Source of the DNA: Thalassolituus maritimus | Lineage (GTDB): Bacteria; Pseudomonadota; Gammaproteobacteria; Pseudomonadales; Oceanobacteraceae | Assembly (NCBI RefSeq): GCF_900156675.1 | Contig: NZ_FTOH01000009.1 | Location: forward strand, 115,340-179,339 | Length of the DNA: 64,000 nucleotides | Reading direction: 5' to 3' | Shown here: positions 26,621-36,084 of the stretch, one piece after another | How positions within the stretch are numbered: position 1 is the stretch's first letter | How the letters are laid out: every line of letters begins with the position of its first letter | Program-made: the position numbers and the translations under genes | Notes under the pieces: model-generated | Database searches by the model: none | What the model saw: the letters and a program-made list of their open reading frames with translations, nothing else | Told to the model about the DNA's origin: nothing

Positions 26621-27487
26621 TTACAGATGAAACTTGGGCGGCTGGGTGTGATATTGGGTGATAACGACATGGCGCTCGCCCTTATTGGTGTCTCCATCAC
26701 GCCACTCAGGGTATACCCAGTTATAAGGTTGGCGTTGTGGCGATATGGTTGCGTCCGGCCACTGAGATTGCACTTCGACCTTACGCTGCTGAGCGTACTC
26801 ACTCAGCGTGAGGGTGACAGAGTTCAGTACCTTGTCTCGTACGCTGTTAACAAAACGGTTGGAATATTCAGCAGGCTTATACCCCAGATTATGAAACATC
26901 AAGCGGATATAGTGATGATCATCCAATGGCGTGACCGCATAGCTTGAGAATTGAGAAGGGGCAAATGAGTTAGGGTCACCGTCGTTTGCCTTACGCATCT
27001 CATAGCATACCCACAAACAATCATTCTTTACTTCAGTACACCAGTTAACTGGTGCTACTTTAGGATCAATCTGAGGCGTCTCTGGCCCCATTTTAAACAT
27101 CAGGCGATTAATCACCTGTTCAAAGTGGTTAGGGTTAAAGCAACTCATGCCCTCGGGCAAGCTGTCAATCCGCTCCACCACGGCCACAAAGGATATTGAA
27201 CCGATATTCCGTAGGCGAGTCAGAGGTCCAAATAGCTCCCATGCTCGACTGATAAAACGCTTCCTGTTAAAAACTGCAGTGCCCATCGGGTCGCCACTGT
27301 AGCCAGTAGGGTCGTAGATATTCATCGTATCAATAGGTTCGCAATGCGCTTCAAAGCCATCAGAACTGTAATGGGGCGGCAGCTTGAGTGATAGCACTGA
27401 CCCCGACAAGTTGACGGTAATGTGCTCTGGCGTATTCAGGCCAGGCATACAGGGGTGCTTGCGGGTGGCAAAAAGTCGTTTAAGCAT
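26621..27487 (-). CDS. Unrecognised 288-aa protein, partner of the downstream gene
   Basis: Not recognised. A 288-aa soluble-looking protein without signal peptide, membrane segments or obvious catalytic motif. It is rich in aromatic residues and prolines, with a few Cys (residues 13, 48, 119, 150, 157 and 162 approximately) that do not form a metal-binding pattern. It is the first gene of a two-gene minus-strand unit with the 386-aa gene. The start ATG at 27487 is the first in frame after the upstream gap. The pairing suggests a physical or functional complex. Confidence 0.6.
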   Translation of the reverse strand: MLKRLFATRKHPCMPGLNTPEHITVNLSGSVLSLKLPPHYSSDGFEAHCEPIDTMNIYDPTGYSGDPMGTAVFNRKRFISRAWELFGPLTRLRNIGSISFVAVVERIDSLPEGMSCFNPNHFEQVINRLMFKMGPETPQIDPKVAPVNWCTEVKNDCLWVCYEMRKANDGDPNSFAPSQFSSYAVTPLDDHHYIRLMFHNLGYKPAEYSNRFVNSVRDKVLNSVTLTLSEYAQQRKVEVQSQWPDATISPQRQPYNWVYPEWRDGDTNKGERHVVITQYHTQPPKFHL

Positions 27488-27581
27488 CAGTCTTCCATGA
27501 GAGTTCAGTCAGCATTGCAGCGCGGTCGATAATACCAGCGATAAGGTCAGTCTGAAAGTCAGACAAACTTGGCTTCTTGAT

Positions 27582-29498
27582 TCATTGTTTATCGCCTCGT
27601 AATTCGGCGACTTTCTCTTTTAAGTAGCCTGGGCTTGCATCTTCTGCTGGTACAGTATCGCCAACTACCATATCGATCTTCGACCAGAAACGTTGCGGTA
27701 ATCGTGTCAGAGCAGGGCGGTCTTTGTGGCTGAAGAAGCTTCCCCACAGTCCACGCAGTGCCATCGGTATGACTGGTACTGGCGTTTCGTCGAGTATTCG
27801 GCTGATGCCATTTTTAAACTCGTCTATTTCACCGGTTGTAGTGAGTTTTCCTTCCGGGAAAATACACACCACTTCGCCAGCTCGAAGCTCTTCAGCGATT
27901 CTCTCGAATGCTTTTTCATAGCCTTCAGGGTCGGCTTTTTTACTGTCGATCGGGATTGCTTTTGCCGTGCGGAAGATGAAGTTCAGCACCGGCATGTTGT
28001 AGATGGGCTTAAAGGTAACGAAGCGAACAGGGCGGCGGCAGGCACCTCCAATTAACAGTGCATCTACGAATGACACATGGTTGCACACGAGCACGCAGGC
28101 GCCCTCATCCGGAATTTTATGCAGGTTAATGTGGTTTACCCGGTACATGGTGTGCGTAAGCACCCAGATGATAAAGCGCATCGCAAATTCTGGGATTGTG
28201 CGATAAATATAGATAGAGACCAGCGCATTCAGGATCGCGAGGATCATAAAGAACTGCGGAATTGAGAGGTCTAATACTCCCAGAACAATAATCCCTGTGA
28301 TGGCTGACGCGACCATAAACAGAGCATTCATAATGTTGATCGCGGCGATGACCTGAGAGCGGTGCTGAGGTTCAGAGCGTGCCTGGACCATGGCGTACAG
28401 CGGAACGATGTAGAAACCACCAAAGACACCGATCATCAGAAAATCAAAAACGATACGCAGGTTCCACGGTGAGCTTAAAAACTCACCGGCATTGATCAGT
28501 TCGTTGCTAACGGCGGGTAAGTCCTGCAGGAATAAGTCGATACCAAATATGGTCAGACCAATCGAACCCAGAGGTACGAGGCCGAGTTCTACCTTATGTC
28601 CTGACAGACGCTCACATAGCAGCGAGCCCAATGCGATACCAATAGAGAAGGTCGCCAATAAAACCATGACGACACTCTGGTCCCCGCCCAGAAAGTCTTT
28701 GGCGAAGCCATAGATCTGGGTCAGGTAGGCAGCACCCAGAAACCAGAACCAGGAGATAGCGAGAACAGCCAGAAAGATACTTTTTGTCTGGCGTGCGTAA
28801 CCCAGCGTGCGCCAGGTTTCGGTAATCGGGTTGAAGCGAACCTTCTGTGTCGGGTTGGCGGCAGGTGCAGAAGGAATCTGGCGGCTGACCAGATACCCAA
28901 GGCAGGACACACTGATAATCACAGCGCTGACCCACATCACTCCGTCTTCTCGGGTGGCGATTACACTGGCGATCAGCGTACCAGTCAGAATGGCTAGGAA
29001 AGTCCCCATCTCAACCAGAGCGTTACCACCAACGAGTTCGTGGTTATCTAGGTGTTGAGGAATGATGCTGTATTTTACTGGCCCAAAGAACGCAGACTGT
29101 GTCCCCATAAGAAAGAGCAGACACATCAGCCCCGCGGTGGCACTGAAGTAAAAGGCACAGGCACCGAGCACCATAATGACGATCTCAAGTAACTTAATAC
29201 GTCGTATCAGGTAAGACTTCTCATATTTATCAGAAAGCTGCCCAGCCAGTGCCGAGAATAAGAAAAAGGGAAGAATAAACAGCATCGCCCCCAAATTGTT
29301 CATCAGGCTCAGGTCCATTGTGCTGGAAAGCAGACCGAAGGTGATCATCGCCATCAGCGAGTTTTTGTAGACGTTATCGTTAAAGGCGCCTAGAAACTGA
29401 GTAAAGAAGAAGGGCGCAAAGCGTCGGCTCTTAAGAAGGCTGAACTGCGAGTGATCACGAGGATCGGGTGTGCCGTTGGGCGTCTGTTGGTCAGACAT
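27582..29498 (-). CDS. MFS transporter-PlsC acyltransferase fusion (lysophospholipid recycling type)
   Basis: A 638-aa fusion. Residues 1-420 form an LplT-like major facilitator domain of about 12 hydrophobic segments, starting FFFTQFLGAFNDNVYKN. Residues 430-638 form a PlsC-type 1-acyl-glycerophosphate acyltransferase with HX4D in NHVSFVDALLIGG and the PEG motif in IFPEGKLTTTGE. In the classic system LplT flips lysophospholipid and Aas (acyltransferase plus AMP-binding domain) reacylates it; here the AMP-binding acyl-ACP synthetase part is absent, so acyl-ACP or acyl-CoA must be the donor. The start was moved from GTG 29543 to ATG 29498 because of an AGGA site at 7-bp spacing. Confidence 0.9.
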   Translation of the reverse strand: MSDQQTPNGTPDPRDHSQFSLLKSRRFAPFFFTQFLGAFNDNVYKNSLMAMITFGLLSSTMDLSLMNNLGAMLFILPFFLFSALAGQLSDKYEKSYLIRRIKLLEIVIMVLGACAFYFSATAGLMCLLFLMGTQSAFFGPVKYSIIPQHLDNHELVGGNALVEMGTFLAILTGTLIASVIATREDGVMWVSAVIISVSCLGYLVSRQIPSAPAANPTQKVRFNPITETWRTLGYARQTKSIFLAVLAISWFWFLGAAYLTQIYGFAKDFLGGDQSVVMVLLATFSIGIALGSLLCERLSGHKVELGLVPLGSIGLTIFGIDLFLQDLPAVSNELINAGEFLSSPWNLRIVFDFLMIGVFGGFYIVPLYAMVQARSEPQHRSQVIAAINIMNALFMVASAITGIIVLGVLDLSIPQFFMILAILNALVSIYIYRTIPEFAMRFIIWVLTHTMYRVNHINLHKIPDEGACVLVCNHVSFVDALLIGGACRRPVRFVTFKPIYNMPVLNFIFRTAKAIPIDSKKADPEGYEKAFERIAEELRAGEVVCIFPEGKLTTTGEIDEFKNGISRILDETPVPVIPMALRGLWGSFFSHKDRPALTRLPQRFWSKIDMVVGDTVPAEDASPGYLKEKVAELRGDKQ

Positions 29499-29565
29499 TA
29501 AAACATCCTGTCGTGCGGGAATTTGGTGTACTGAAAATACCACCAGTTTGACGTCAGGCCAAATT

Positions 29566-29599
29566 ACAAAGAAGCCCGCGTTTTAGCGGGCTTCTTTGT
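29566..29599 (-). terminator. Terminator after the first polyester hydrolase-like gene
   Basis: A 14-bp perfect stem (29566-29579 and 29586-29599, core GAAGCCCGC) with a 6-nt loop lies 17 bp downstream of the hydrolase stop on the minus strand. Its AT-rich stem base supplies the T-rich end. Confidence 0.8.
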
Positions 29600-29616
29600 G
29601 TTCACGTAATGTCGAC

Positions 29617-30495
29617 TTACTTCTGGTAGTCGTACGCTGAGAACCAGCCTTCTTCAACGTGCTCTTCGTGCTCAGCGCCATCAAAGTAGCTGTAAGCGCT
29701 GGTGTCACCCTTCAGCTGAATTTCCAGAAAGGCCGTAACCAGCGTACGGAATTTCTTCTTATATTCCGTTTCGCTGTTACCAAACCAGTGGAAGTGGCTA
29801 CCGCCTGCATACATAGCAAGGCCGCGCTCTGTATTAGGTGAAAGCTCAGAGTAGTAGCGTTCAGTCGCGTAGGCCAGTTCGTCGAATTCACTGCCCAGCA
29901 TCAGAATCGGAGATTCAATAGCTTCGAAATCAACACTGTAAGCGCCTAACCACGGAGCCAGTGCAATCGCGCTGGTGTGCTGGTTGCCCATTTCTTCAGC
30001 TGCCAGAATGACGCCGCCACCACCCATGGAGAAGCCCATCAGGTTACGCTTATCCAGATCAATCTTGCCCTTCAGCGGGCTACCATTGCGGCTGTTCTCG
30101 TCTTCGAACTCAGCAAAACCGCCAAACTGCGCGTCGCGCCAGCCCGGTGGAACACCCAGAGTGTTGTTAGGCGTCATAGTCAGCACAGCGTAACCATGTG
30201 ATGACAGGTGCTCTGCCAGCCATTCCATCTGCTCTTTAGTGTTAGTGAAACCACCAGTCAACGTCGTTGCTGGGATTGGGCCACCGCTCAGGTCGCAAGG
30301 GTAGGTCATACGCGCTGACGCGTAGCCGTCGTTCTCAAGATTCGTTTCATAAGAGCAGATCTCGAAGTCTCCAGATACACCCAGAGCCTGACCTTCTGGT
30401 GAAGGATCAGGATCGCCACCGCCAAAACAGCCAGCGAGTGCAATTGAAGCTGCAAGAGGAAGCGCGCGGAAAGCGCTTTTCAGAGATACAGACAT
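29617..30495 (-). CDS. Lipoprotein alpha/beta hydrolase of the PETase/cutinase-like family, copy 1
   Basis: A 292-aa secreted esterase-type hydrolase. The N-terminal lipoprotein signal has lipobox LAGC (C23), so it is predicted to be anchored in the outer membrane. The alpha/beta hydrolase core has nucleophile S156 in GFSMGGGG (the PETase/cutinase elbow is G-x-SMGGGG), acid D205 in GSEFDELA, and H234 in GGSHFHWFG. All three are in the order and context of bacterial PET hydrolases. The oxyanion-hole residue corresponding to PETase Tyr87 is F83 (GGFTN). A conserved tail ends FSAYDYQK. The natural substrate (polyester, cutin-like or other ester) is unknown. It is one of three related genes in tandem, each apparently its own transcription unit. 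Confidence 0.85.
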   Translation of the reverse strand: MSVSLKSAFRALPLAASIALAGCFGGGDPDPSPEGQALGVSGDFEICSYETNLENDGYASARMTYPCDLSGGPIPATTLTGGFTNTKEQMEWLAEHLSSHGYAVLTMTPNNTLGVPPGWRDAQFGGFAEFEDENSRNGSPLKGKIDLDKRNLMGFSMGGGGVILAAEEMGNQHTSAIALAPWLGAYSVDFEAIESPILMLGSEFDELAYATERYYSELSPNTERGLAMYAGGSHFHWFGNSETEYKKKFRTLVTAFLEIQLKGDTSAYSYFDGAEHEEHVEEGWFSAYDYQK

Positions 30496-30643
30496 GTCGT
30501 TAACCTTTAGTTATTTTTGTAAGGAACGTCAGCGAGGATAACAAGGTCTACGGTGTGGGCTTGTCTTATCTGGCCATGGAAAAAAGATTGGGCGCCGGAG
30601 TCCTAATTATGGCCAGATTTAACTATCTCGATATGGCAGACAC

Positions 30644-30668
30644 AAAAAAGCCCGCGTTAAGCGGGCTT
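30644..30668 (-). terminator. Terminator after the second polyester hydrolase-like gene
   Basis: The stem AAGCCCGC / GCGGGCTT (30648-30655 and 30661-30668) is followed by TTTTTTGTG on the minus strand. Its core matches that of the terminator of copy 1, supporting a gene duplication that included the terminator. Confidence 0.85.
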
Positions 30669-30687
30669 GAGAGGGGCGAAGCGTGCG

Positions 30688-31566
30688 TTACTTCTGGTAG
30701 TCAAACGCTGAGAACCAGCCGTCGGCTACGTGTTCATCGTGTTCGGCGCCTTCGAAGTAGCTGTAGGCAGAGTCGTCATTTTTCAGCTGAACTTCCAGGA
30801 AAGCAGTCACGAGCGTGCGGAATTCAGCCTTCTCGTCCTGATTGCCTGAGCCAAACCAATCGTAGTGACTAGCACCGGCAAACATCGCCAGGCCGCGTTC
30901 AATATTGCTTGGCAGCTGCGCATAGAAGTCTTCGGTGTAGTAAGCGAGCTCATCGTCTTCACTGCCCAGCATCATGGTCGGTACTTTGATGCCGTTATAG
31001 TTGACGTTGTTATCGCCTAACCATGGTGCAAGTGCGATAACACTGGCTGGATCTTCACCCATGTCTGCCGCTGCCAGCAATACGCCGCCATCGCCCATAG
31101 AGAAGCCCATGATGTTACGTTTATTCAGGTTGATCTTGCCTTGAAGCGGGCTGCCAGCACGGTTGTTTTCTTCTTCGAGTTCAGCGAAACCACCGATCTG
31201 AGCACTGCGCCATACCGGTGGCTGGCCATAACGGTTAGTCGGAGTCATGGTCAGAACAACGTAGCCGTGGCTCGTGAGGTGTTCAGACAACCACTCCATT
31301 TGCTCTTTTGAATTGGTAAAACCGCCGGTGAGGGTTGTCGCTGGGAATGGACCAGCACTCAGATCACACGGGTAGGTCATCCGGGCAGACGCGTAACGGC
31401 TGTTTTCCAGGTTGTTCTCGTAAGAACAGATTTCGTAGTCACCTGGGTTAGTCAGAGCCTGGCCTTCTGGGGCCGGATCTGGATCTCCACCACCGAAGCA
31501 GCCTGCCAGAGCGACAGACGCAACGAGTGGAAGAAAGCGGAGCGTGGACTTGAATGAAACAGACAT
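30688..31566 (-). CDS. Lipoprotein alpha/beta hydrolase of the PETase/cutinase-like family, copy 2
   Basis: A 292-aa close paralogue of the gene at 29617, collinear over its whole length. Lipobox C23, S156 (GFSMGDGG, with Asp replacing a Gly of the usual run), D205 and H234 are at identical positions. The [12 protein letters not shown] region and the tail FSAFDYQK are retained. The Gly-to-Asp change right behind the nucleophile elbow may alter specificity. The start was moved from 31602 to ATG 31566, which has an AGGTGA site and matches the paralogue's N-terminus. The terminator core is shared with copy 1. Confidence 0.85.
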   Translation of the reverse strand: MSVSFKSTLRFLPLVASVALAGCFGGGDPDPAPEGQALTNPGDYEICSYENNLENSRYASARMTYPCDLSAGPFPATTLTGGFTNSKEQMEWLSEHLTSHGYVVLTMTPTNRYGQPPVWRSAQIGGFAELEEENNRAGSPLQGKINLNKRNIMGFSMGDGGVLLAAADMGEDPASVIALAPWLGDNNVNYNGIKVPTMMLGSEDDELAYYTEDFYAQLPSNIERGLAMFAGASHYDWFGSGNQDEKAEFRTLVTAFLEVQLKNDDSAYSYFEGAEHDEHVADGWFSAFDYQK

Positions 31567-31710
31567 ATACTCACCTGTGTTGTTTTTATTCTTAGTGAGC
31601 ACAGGGTAACAAGCTGATTGAGCCTTTCACGCACTAATTATACAAACGTTCATAGGTGGAACGAAATGTCCTATTGGTGTCCATTTATGGTACGCAAAGC
31701 CGATTTCGGC

Positions 31711-32511
31711 TCATAATTTATGGCTGATCCGGGTGAAACGTTCAGGCGATTGCCTTTCTGTTTCGCTCAATACCTTTGCTGCTGAACTGCTCTCTTTTAA
31801 GTGGTAATCCAGCCAGGCAAGCGTCAACTCGATGTAGCTATCACGGTTTGTGGTGATCTCTGGTCGGTACCACTGCTGGTGACGGCCATTCTCATACACA
31901 GCAATAAAACGCTGATCCGTGGAAGCTTCAACGTGCTGGTAAATTTCCTCGATAGATTCATTCGTTACCAGTAAGTCCTTAGCACCAGCCAGGATCATAG
32001 TCGGTGCGGTAGGGGATACGTTTCGTTGTTCTTTCAGCAAAAACGGCGCAAACGCGGCGAGGGCTTTAACGTCATCTTTCAGAATGCTCCCTGCGAGTAG
32101 GGTACCGCCACCGCCCATCGAAAACCCGGCGATTCCACGAAGGTTGGTATCAATCAGGCTCTTAACTGGTGAGCTTTCTTCTTTAGTGGTGGCGATCAGT
32201 GTTTTCTGACCTCTGAGGTGCGCATCGCGCCATTGCTCAACTTTTCCGTACTTATCTGTCGGGGTCATCGCCAGAACCACATACCCCGAGTTGGCGATCG
32301 CCTCCGCCATCCATTGCAGTTTGTGATAGGTATTCGAATAACCGCCCGTCAGCGTAATGGCAGGTAGAGGAGTGTCTGCATCACAGGGATAAAAATACGC
32401 TGCTTCTGAATAATTTTCAGTCGACGGGACTTCAAACTGGCAGACATCGGCCGCAGAAAAACCCGAAAAAAGCAGTGTAGATCCAAGGACGAAATAATTT
32501 TTTAAGCGCAT
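31711..32511 (-). CDS. Secreted alpha/beta hydrolase of the PETase/cutinase-like family, copy 3
   Basis: A 266-aa more distant relative of the two preceding hydrolases. It has a plain Sec signal peptide (about 1-21, cleavage after FSAA) and no lipobox, so it is periplasmic or secreted rather than lipid-anchored. The triad is S131 in GFSMGGGG, D179 in GAKDLL, and H211 in NGRHQQWY. The oxyanion position is Tyr58 (GGYSN), as in PETase. Cysteines at 24 and 43 could form an N-terminal disulfide, matching the CSYE...YPCD cysteines of the paralogues. It is divergent from an outer-membrane protein gene. Confidence 0.82.
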   Translation of the reverse strand: MRLKNYFVLGSTLLFSGFSAADVCQFEVPSTENYSEAAYFYPCDADTPLPAITLTGGYSNTYHKLQWMAEAIANSGYVVLAMTPTDKYGKVEQWRDAHLRGQKTLIATTKEESSPVKSLIDTNLRGIAGFSMGGGGTLLAGSILKDDVKALAAFAPFLLKEQRNVSPTAPTMILAGAKDLLVTNESIEEIYQHVEASTDQRFIAVYENGRHQQWYRPEITTNRDSYIELTLAWLDYHLKESSSAAKVLSETERQSPERFTRISHKL

Positions 32512-32688
32512 ATTTTTCTTATTTTAAAAGTGAAAACAGCCGCTGAGCATAGGCCCAGCCTGACCCGAAGTCAAAATGCAGAAAGTTCCTGAAACAATCT
32601 GTTGCGTTGTTTCAGTGAACGAACTTTCCTCCCAAGCCTCACACTTTCACATGTTTAATAACCTCGTTCATGAGGCAAGGAGTCAAAT

Positions 32689-33273
32689 ATGAAAAAGCTA
32701 ACTATCCCAGCAACGACTGCACTTCTTACTGCTGCTATGTATGGCGCACCAGCAATGGCAGAAGGCGAATATGATGCAGATGCATTCGTTGGTGGTTCAA
32801 TCAGTTACAGCAAGCTGGAAAACCTCTCTATCGGTGGCGAAGAAGTCGAAGAGCTGGGTGATGCAGACGAATTTGACGACGACCGCACAAGCTGGAAAGG
32901 CTTTGCCGGTGTGTGGCTGAACGATTACGTGGGTATTGAGGGGCAGTACCTGAATCTGGGTGAATATAAAGAAGGCAGCTTCCAGTTTGACCCAAGCGGT
33001 TTAACGGCGTCACTGATGCTGGGTCTTCCTGCTGGCGACCACACTCGTGTATTTGTTAAAGGTGGTCAGTTCTGGTGGGACGCTGATGTAAAAGGTCCAC
33101 TGGGCTACAGCGATGAGCGTGAAGGTACGGCCATGTTCTACGGTGTTGGTACATCCATCGCGCTGCTGGATAACCTGAACCTGCGCCTTGAATATGAGCG
33201 CGCTGACTTTGACGAAGATAACGTCAAAGCAGATGTTGATTTTGCTTCAGCAGGTCTTGCTTTCATGTTCTGA
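32689..33273 (+). CDS. Outer-membrane beta-barrel protein (OmpA/OmpW-like porin family)
   Basis: A 194-aa protein with a Sec signal peptide (MKKLTIPATTALL..., cleaved after AMA) and alternating amphipathic strands ending in Phe (GLAFMF), the C-terminal signature of barrel assembly. It is highly acidic, with runs such as EELGDADEFDDD in the first extracellular-like loop. An eight-stranded barrel is expected. A ribosome site (AAGGAG) precedes ATG 32689, and a strong terminator follows. The function of small barrels of this kind is generally unknown. Confidence 0.85.
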   Translation: MKKLTIPATTALLTAAMYGAPAMAEGEYDADAFVGGSISYSKLENLSIGGEEVEELGDADEFDDDRTSWKGFAGVWLNDYVGIEGQYLNLGEYKEGSFQFDPSGLTASLMLGLPAGDHTRVFVKGGQFWWDADVKGPLGYSDEREGTAMFYGVGTSIALLDNLNLRLEYERADFDEDNVKADVDFASAGLAFMF

Positions 33274-33302
33274 GTCGTTTGACGACATAGAACGAGCAAA
33301 CA

Positions 33303-33334
33303 TAAAAAAACCCGGCAATTGCCGGGTTTTTTAT
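33303..33334. terminator. Bidirectional terminator between the barrel gene and acnA
   Basis: A perfect palindromic stem AACCCGGCAATTGCCGGGTT (33309-33328) is flanked by an A tract on the left and a T tract on the right. It serves the plus-strand barrel gene and the convergent acnA. Confidence 0.92.
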
Positions 33335-33354
33335 GTGTTAGCTCAAACGTCAGA

Positions 33355-36072
33355 TCAGCTATTAGCTGCAATAATATCTCGCAACACCATCGGCAGAATG
33401 CCCTTATGACGAATTTGCTCAAGCTCAGACGAGGTATCCACACGAGACCGCAGTTCATGCTGTTCGGTTGAGCCGTCTTTGCGCTTAATCGTCAGCGTCA
33501 CAGAGCCACGCGGCTGCAGGGCATCAATACCCGCCAGATCGAAGGTTTCAGAGCCATCCAGATTCAAAGAACCCAGCGTCACGCCTTCTGGCAACTGCAG
33601 TGGCAGTACGCCCATGCCCACCAGGTTGGACTTGTGAATGCGCTCAAAGCTCTCGGCGATGATGGCTTTCACACCCAGCAGCGCAGGGCCTTTGGCCGCC
33701 CAGTCACGGGAAGATCCGGTACCGTACAGCTTGCCACCGAATACCACCGATGGCGTGCCTTCCTGCTGGTAGCGGGAGGCCGCATCGTAGATCGACATCT
33801 TCTCAGCGTCGCCATTGGCGTTGTAGTAGTTAGTGACCGCGCCGGTAGTGCCCGGCAGCATCAGGTTTCGGGCTTTTACGTTGCCGAAGATACTGCGCAG
33901 CATCACATGGTGGTTACCACGACGCGCACCCAGAGAGGTCAGGTCGTTGGCATCGACACCGATCGACATCAGGTACTCGCCCGGAGGAGAGTCAGGGCGG
34001 ATACGGCTCACTGGTGAGATGTGGTCAGTGGTGGTGTTGTCATCACACATCACCAGCATACGTGCGTCGCTGATGTTGTTCAGTGAATCGGCTGGTGTCT
34101 CCAGCGCGAAGCCGTCGAAAAATGAGATTTCCTGAATGTAGCTCGACTTCTCGTCCCACTGATACACAGGGCCAGTCGGTGACTCCAGCTTCTGCCAGGT
34201 TTCCGGGCCACCCATGGAGTTTTCATAGGTTTCGCGGAAGGCGGTTGGGTCCATGCACTCGTGCATGGTCTGCGTGATTTCCGCGTTGCTTGGCCAGATG
34301 TTTTTCAGGAAGACATCATTACCCTGAGCGTCTTTGCCAAGCGGCTCTTTCGTCACGTCGATGTTCACGTTACCAGCAATCGCCATGGCAATCACCAGCG
34401 GTGGTGACATCAGGAAGTTAGTGTCGACATCCGGGTGCACACGACCTTCGAAGTTACGGTTACCCGACAACACAGAAGATACAATAATGTCGTGATCACG
34501 CAGCGCAGCTTCAATGCTTGGCGCCAGCGGGCCAGAGTTACCAACGCACGTAGTACAGCCGTAGCCTGCGGTGTTGAAGCCCAGCGCATCCAGATGCTCC
34601 TGCAGCCCAGCCTTGGTTAAGAAGTCAGTTGCTACTGGTGAACCCGGAGCCATTGACGTCTTAACGCCGTCTGGCACTTTCAGACCCAGCTCGTTCGCTT
34701 TCTTCGCCAACAAGCCAGCGGCAATCAGCAGGCCGGGGTTAGAGGTGTTGGTACAGGCAGTAATCGCGGCAATCACGATGTCGCCATCTTTTAAGGTGCG
34801 CTCAGGCAGCGACTGGAAGATACCGGCTTCGTCGGCCTTAACCGGCGTCACTTTCACTTCTTCAGGGGTACGGTTGCCCGCAGTAGCGGTTTGCTGGAAT
34901 ACCTTGCCGATATCACCTAGCGGCAGGCGATCTTGAGGCTTTTTAGGGCCAGCAACAGACGGCTCAACGGTCGACAGATCCAGATGCAGCAGGTCGGTGT
35001 AGCGCGGCAGTTTCTGGCCCGCTTTCCACGCCATGTTCTGCGCCTGGTAATACGCCAGCGGCAGGTCGCCATCTCTACCAGTCGCTTTCATATAGTCAGC
35101 GGCGATTTCATCAAACGGGAAGAAGCCCATGGTCGCGCCGTACTCTGGCGACATGTTGGCGATGGTCGCACGGTCAGGCAGAGACAGGTTCGCGCTGCCT
35201 TCACCCACGTATTCAACGAACTTACCAACCACACCGCGCGGGTATTTACGCAGCATTTCGGTGATGGTCAGCACCAGGTCGGTTGCGGTCACGCCTTCTT
35301 TCAGAGCGCCCGTCAGCTCGACACCAATCACCTCAGGTGCAAGCATTTCCATTGGCTGGCCCAGCATAGATGCGCCAGCTTCAATACCACCAACACCCCA
35401 GCCAACAATACCCAGCGCGTTAGCCATAGGCGTGTGGCTGTCCATACCGATGAGAGTATCCGGGATCATGAGCTCATCCTGCTCAAGGTAGCCCTGAGCC
35501 AGATACTCCAGGTTGACCTGATGCACGATGCCCGTCTGAGGCGGAATAATGCGAATCGTGTTAAACGCCTGCGCACCCCACTTAAGGAAGGCATAACGCT
35601 CGGTGTTTCGCGCAGCTTCCAGCTCACTATTAATGCGCAGCGACGCCGGGCTACCGGTGTTATCCATGGTTACCGTGTGGTCGATCACCAGATCAGCACG
35701 CACCAGCGGCTCAATGATGGAAGGGTTCAGACCCATACGCTCAACTGCAGAGCGCATCGCCGCGAAATCGACGATGGCAGGCGTACCACTCAGATCGTGC
35801 ATGATCACACGACCCGCAGTGAACGGAATCTCCACCGGCTCCTGCCCCTGATGCGCGGGCCAGTTACCCAGCGCCTGCAGCTGCTCAACGGTGATGCCGT
35901 TCTTGCCGACATTACGGGCAATGCCTTCAAGAATAGGGCGCAGAGAGAAGGGCAGTTCATCCAGATTGATGCCTAAACGTTCGGCGGTGTCTGGCAGGCT
36001 GTGATAACGATGAGACGTGCCTGGCAGCGTCTTGATTGAGCTGGATGGGTCAAAATTAGTGGAAGTAGTCAT
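33355..36072 (-). CDS. acnA: Aconitate hydratase A
   Basis: TCA-cycle/glyoxylate enzyme interconverting citrate and isocitrate, of the AcnA/IRP type with a 4Fe-4S cluster; 905 aa as expected. Cluster cysteines are in ACTNTSNP and YGCTTCVGNSGP. Other signatures are LIGMDSHTPMANALGIVGWGVGG and the C-terminal swivel domain with GSSRDWAAKGP. A 142-bp inverted-repeat element sits only 12 bp upstream of the start codon. AcnB lies 4.4 kb away on the same strand, so both aconitases are encoded around a foreign-looking cassette. Confidence 0.98.
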   Translation of the reverse strand: MTTSTNFDPSSSIKTLPGTSHRYHSLPDTAERLGINLDELPFSLRPILEGIARNVGKNGITVEQLQALGNWPAHQGQEPVEIPFTAGRVIMHDLSGTPAIVDFAAMRSAVERMGLNPSIIEPLVRADLVIDHTVTMDNTGSPASLRINSELEAARNTERYAFLKWGAQAFNTIRIIPPQTGIVHQVNLEYLAQGYLEQDELMIPDTLIGMDSHTPMANALGIVGWGVGGIEAGASMLGQPMEMLAPEVIGVELTGALKEGVTATDLVLTITEMLRKYPRGVVGKFVEYVGEGSANLSLPDRATIANMSPEYGATMGFFPFDEIAADYMKATGRDGDLPLAYYQAQNMAWKAGQKLPRYTDLLHLDLSTVEPSVAGPKKPQDRLPLGDIGKVFQQTATAGNRTPEEVKVTPVKADEAGIFQSLPERTLKDGDIVIAAITACTNTSNPGLLIAAGLLAKKANELGLKVPDGVKTSMAPGSPVATDFLTKAGLQEHLDALGFNTAGYGCTTCVGNSGPLAPSIEAALRDHDIIVSSVLSGNRNFEGRVHPDVDTNFLMSPPLVIAMAIAGNVNIDVTKEPLGKDAQGNDVFLKNIWPSNAEITQTMHECMDPTAFRETYENSMGGPETWQKLESPTGPVYQWDEKSSYIQEISFFDGFALETPADSLNNISDARMLVMCDDNTTTDHISPVSRIRPDSPPGEYLMSIGVDANDLTSLGARRGNHHVMLRSIFGNVKARNLMLPGTTGAVTNYYNANGDAEKMSIYDAASRYQQEGTPSVVFGGKLYGTGSSRDWAAKGPALLGVKAIIAESFERIHKSNLVGMGVLPLQLPEGVTLGSLNLDGSETFDLAGIDALQPRGSVTLTIKRKDGSTEQHELRSRVDTSSELEQIRHKGILPMVLRDIIAANS

Positions 36073-36084
36073 GCTGGATACCTA

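Noticed and set aside
34933..35976. Long plus-strand frame of 347 aa inside acnA
   Set aside because: Antisense shadow of a highly conserved gene; composition is Arg/His-rich with no domain and no ribosome site.
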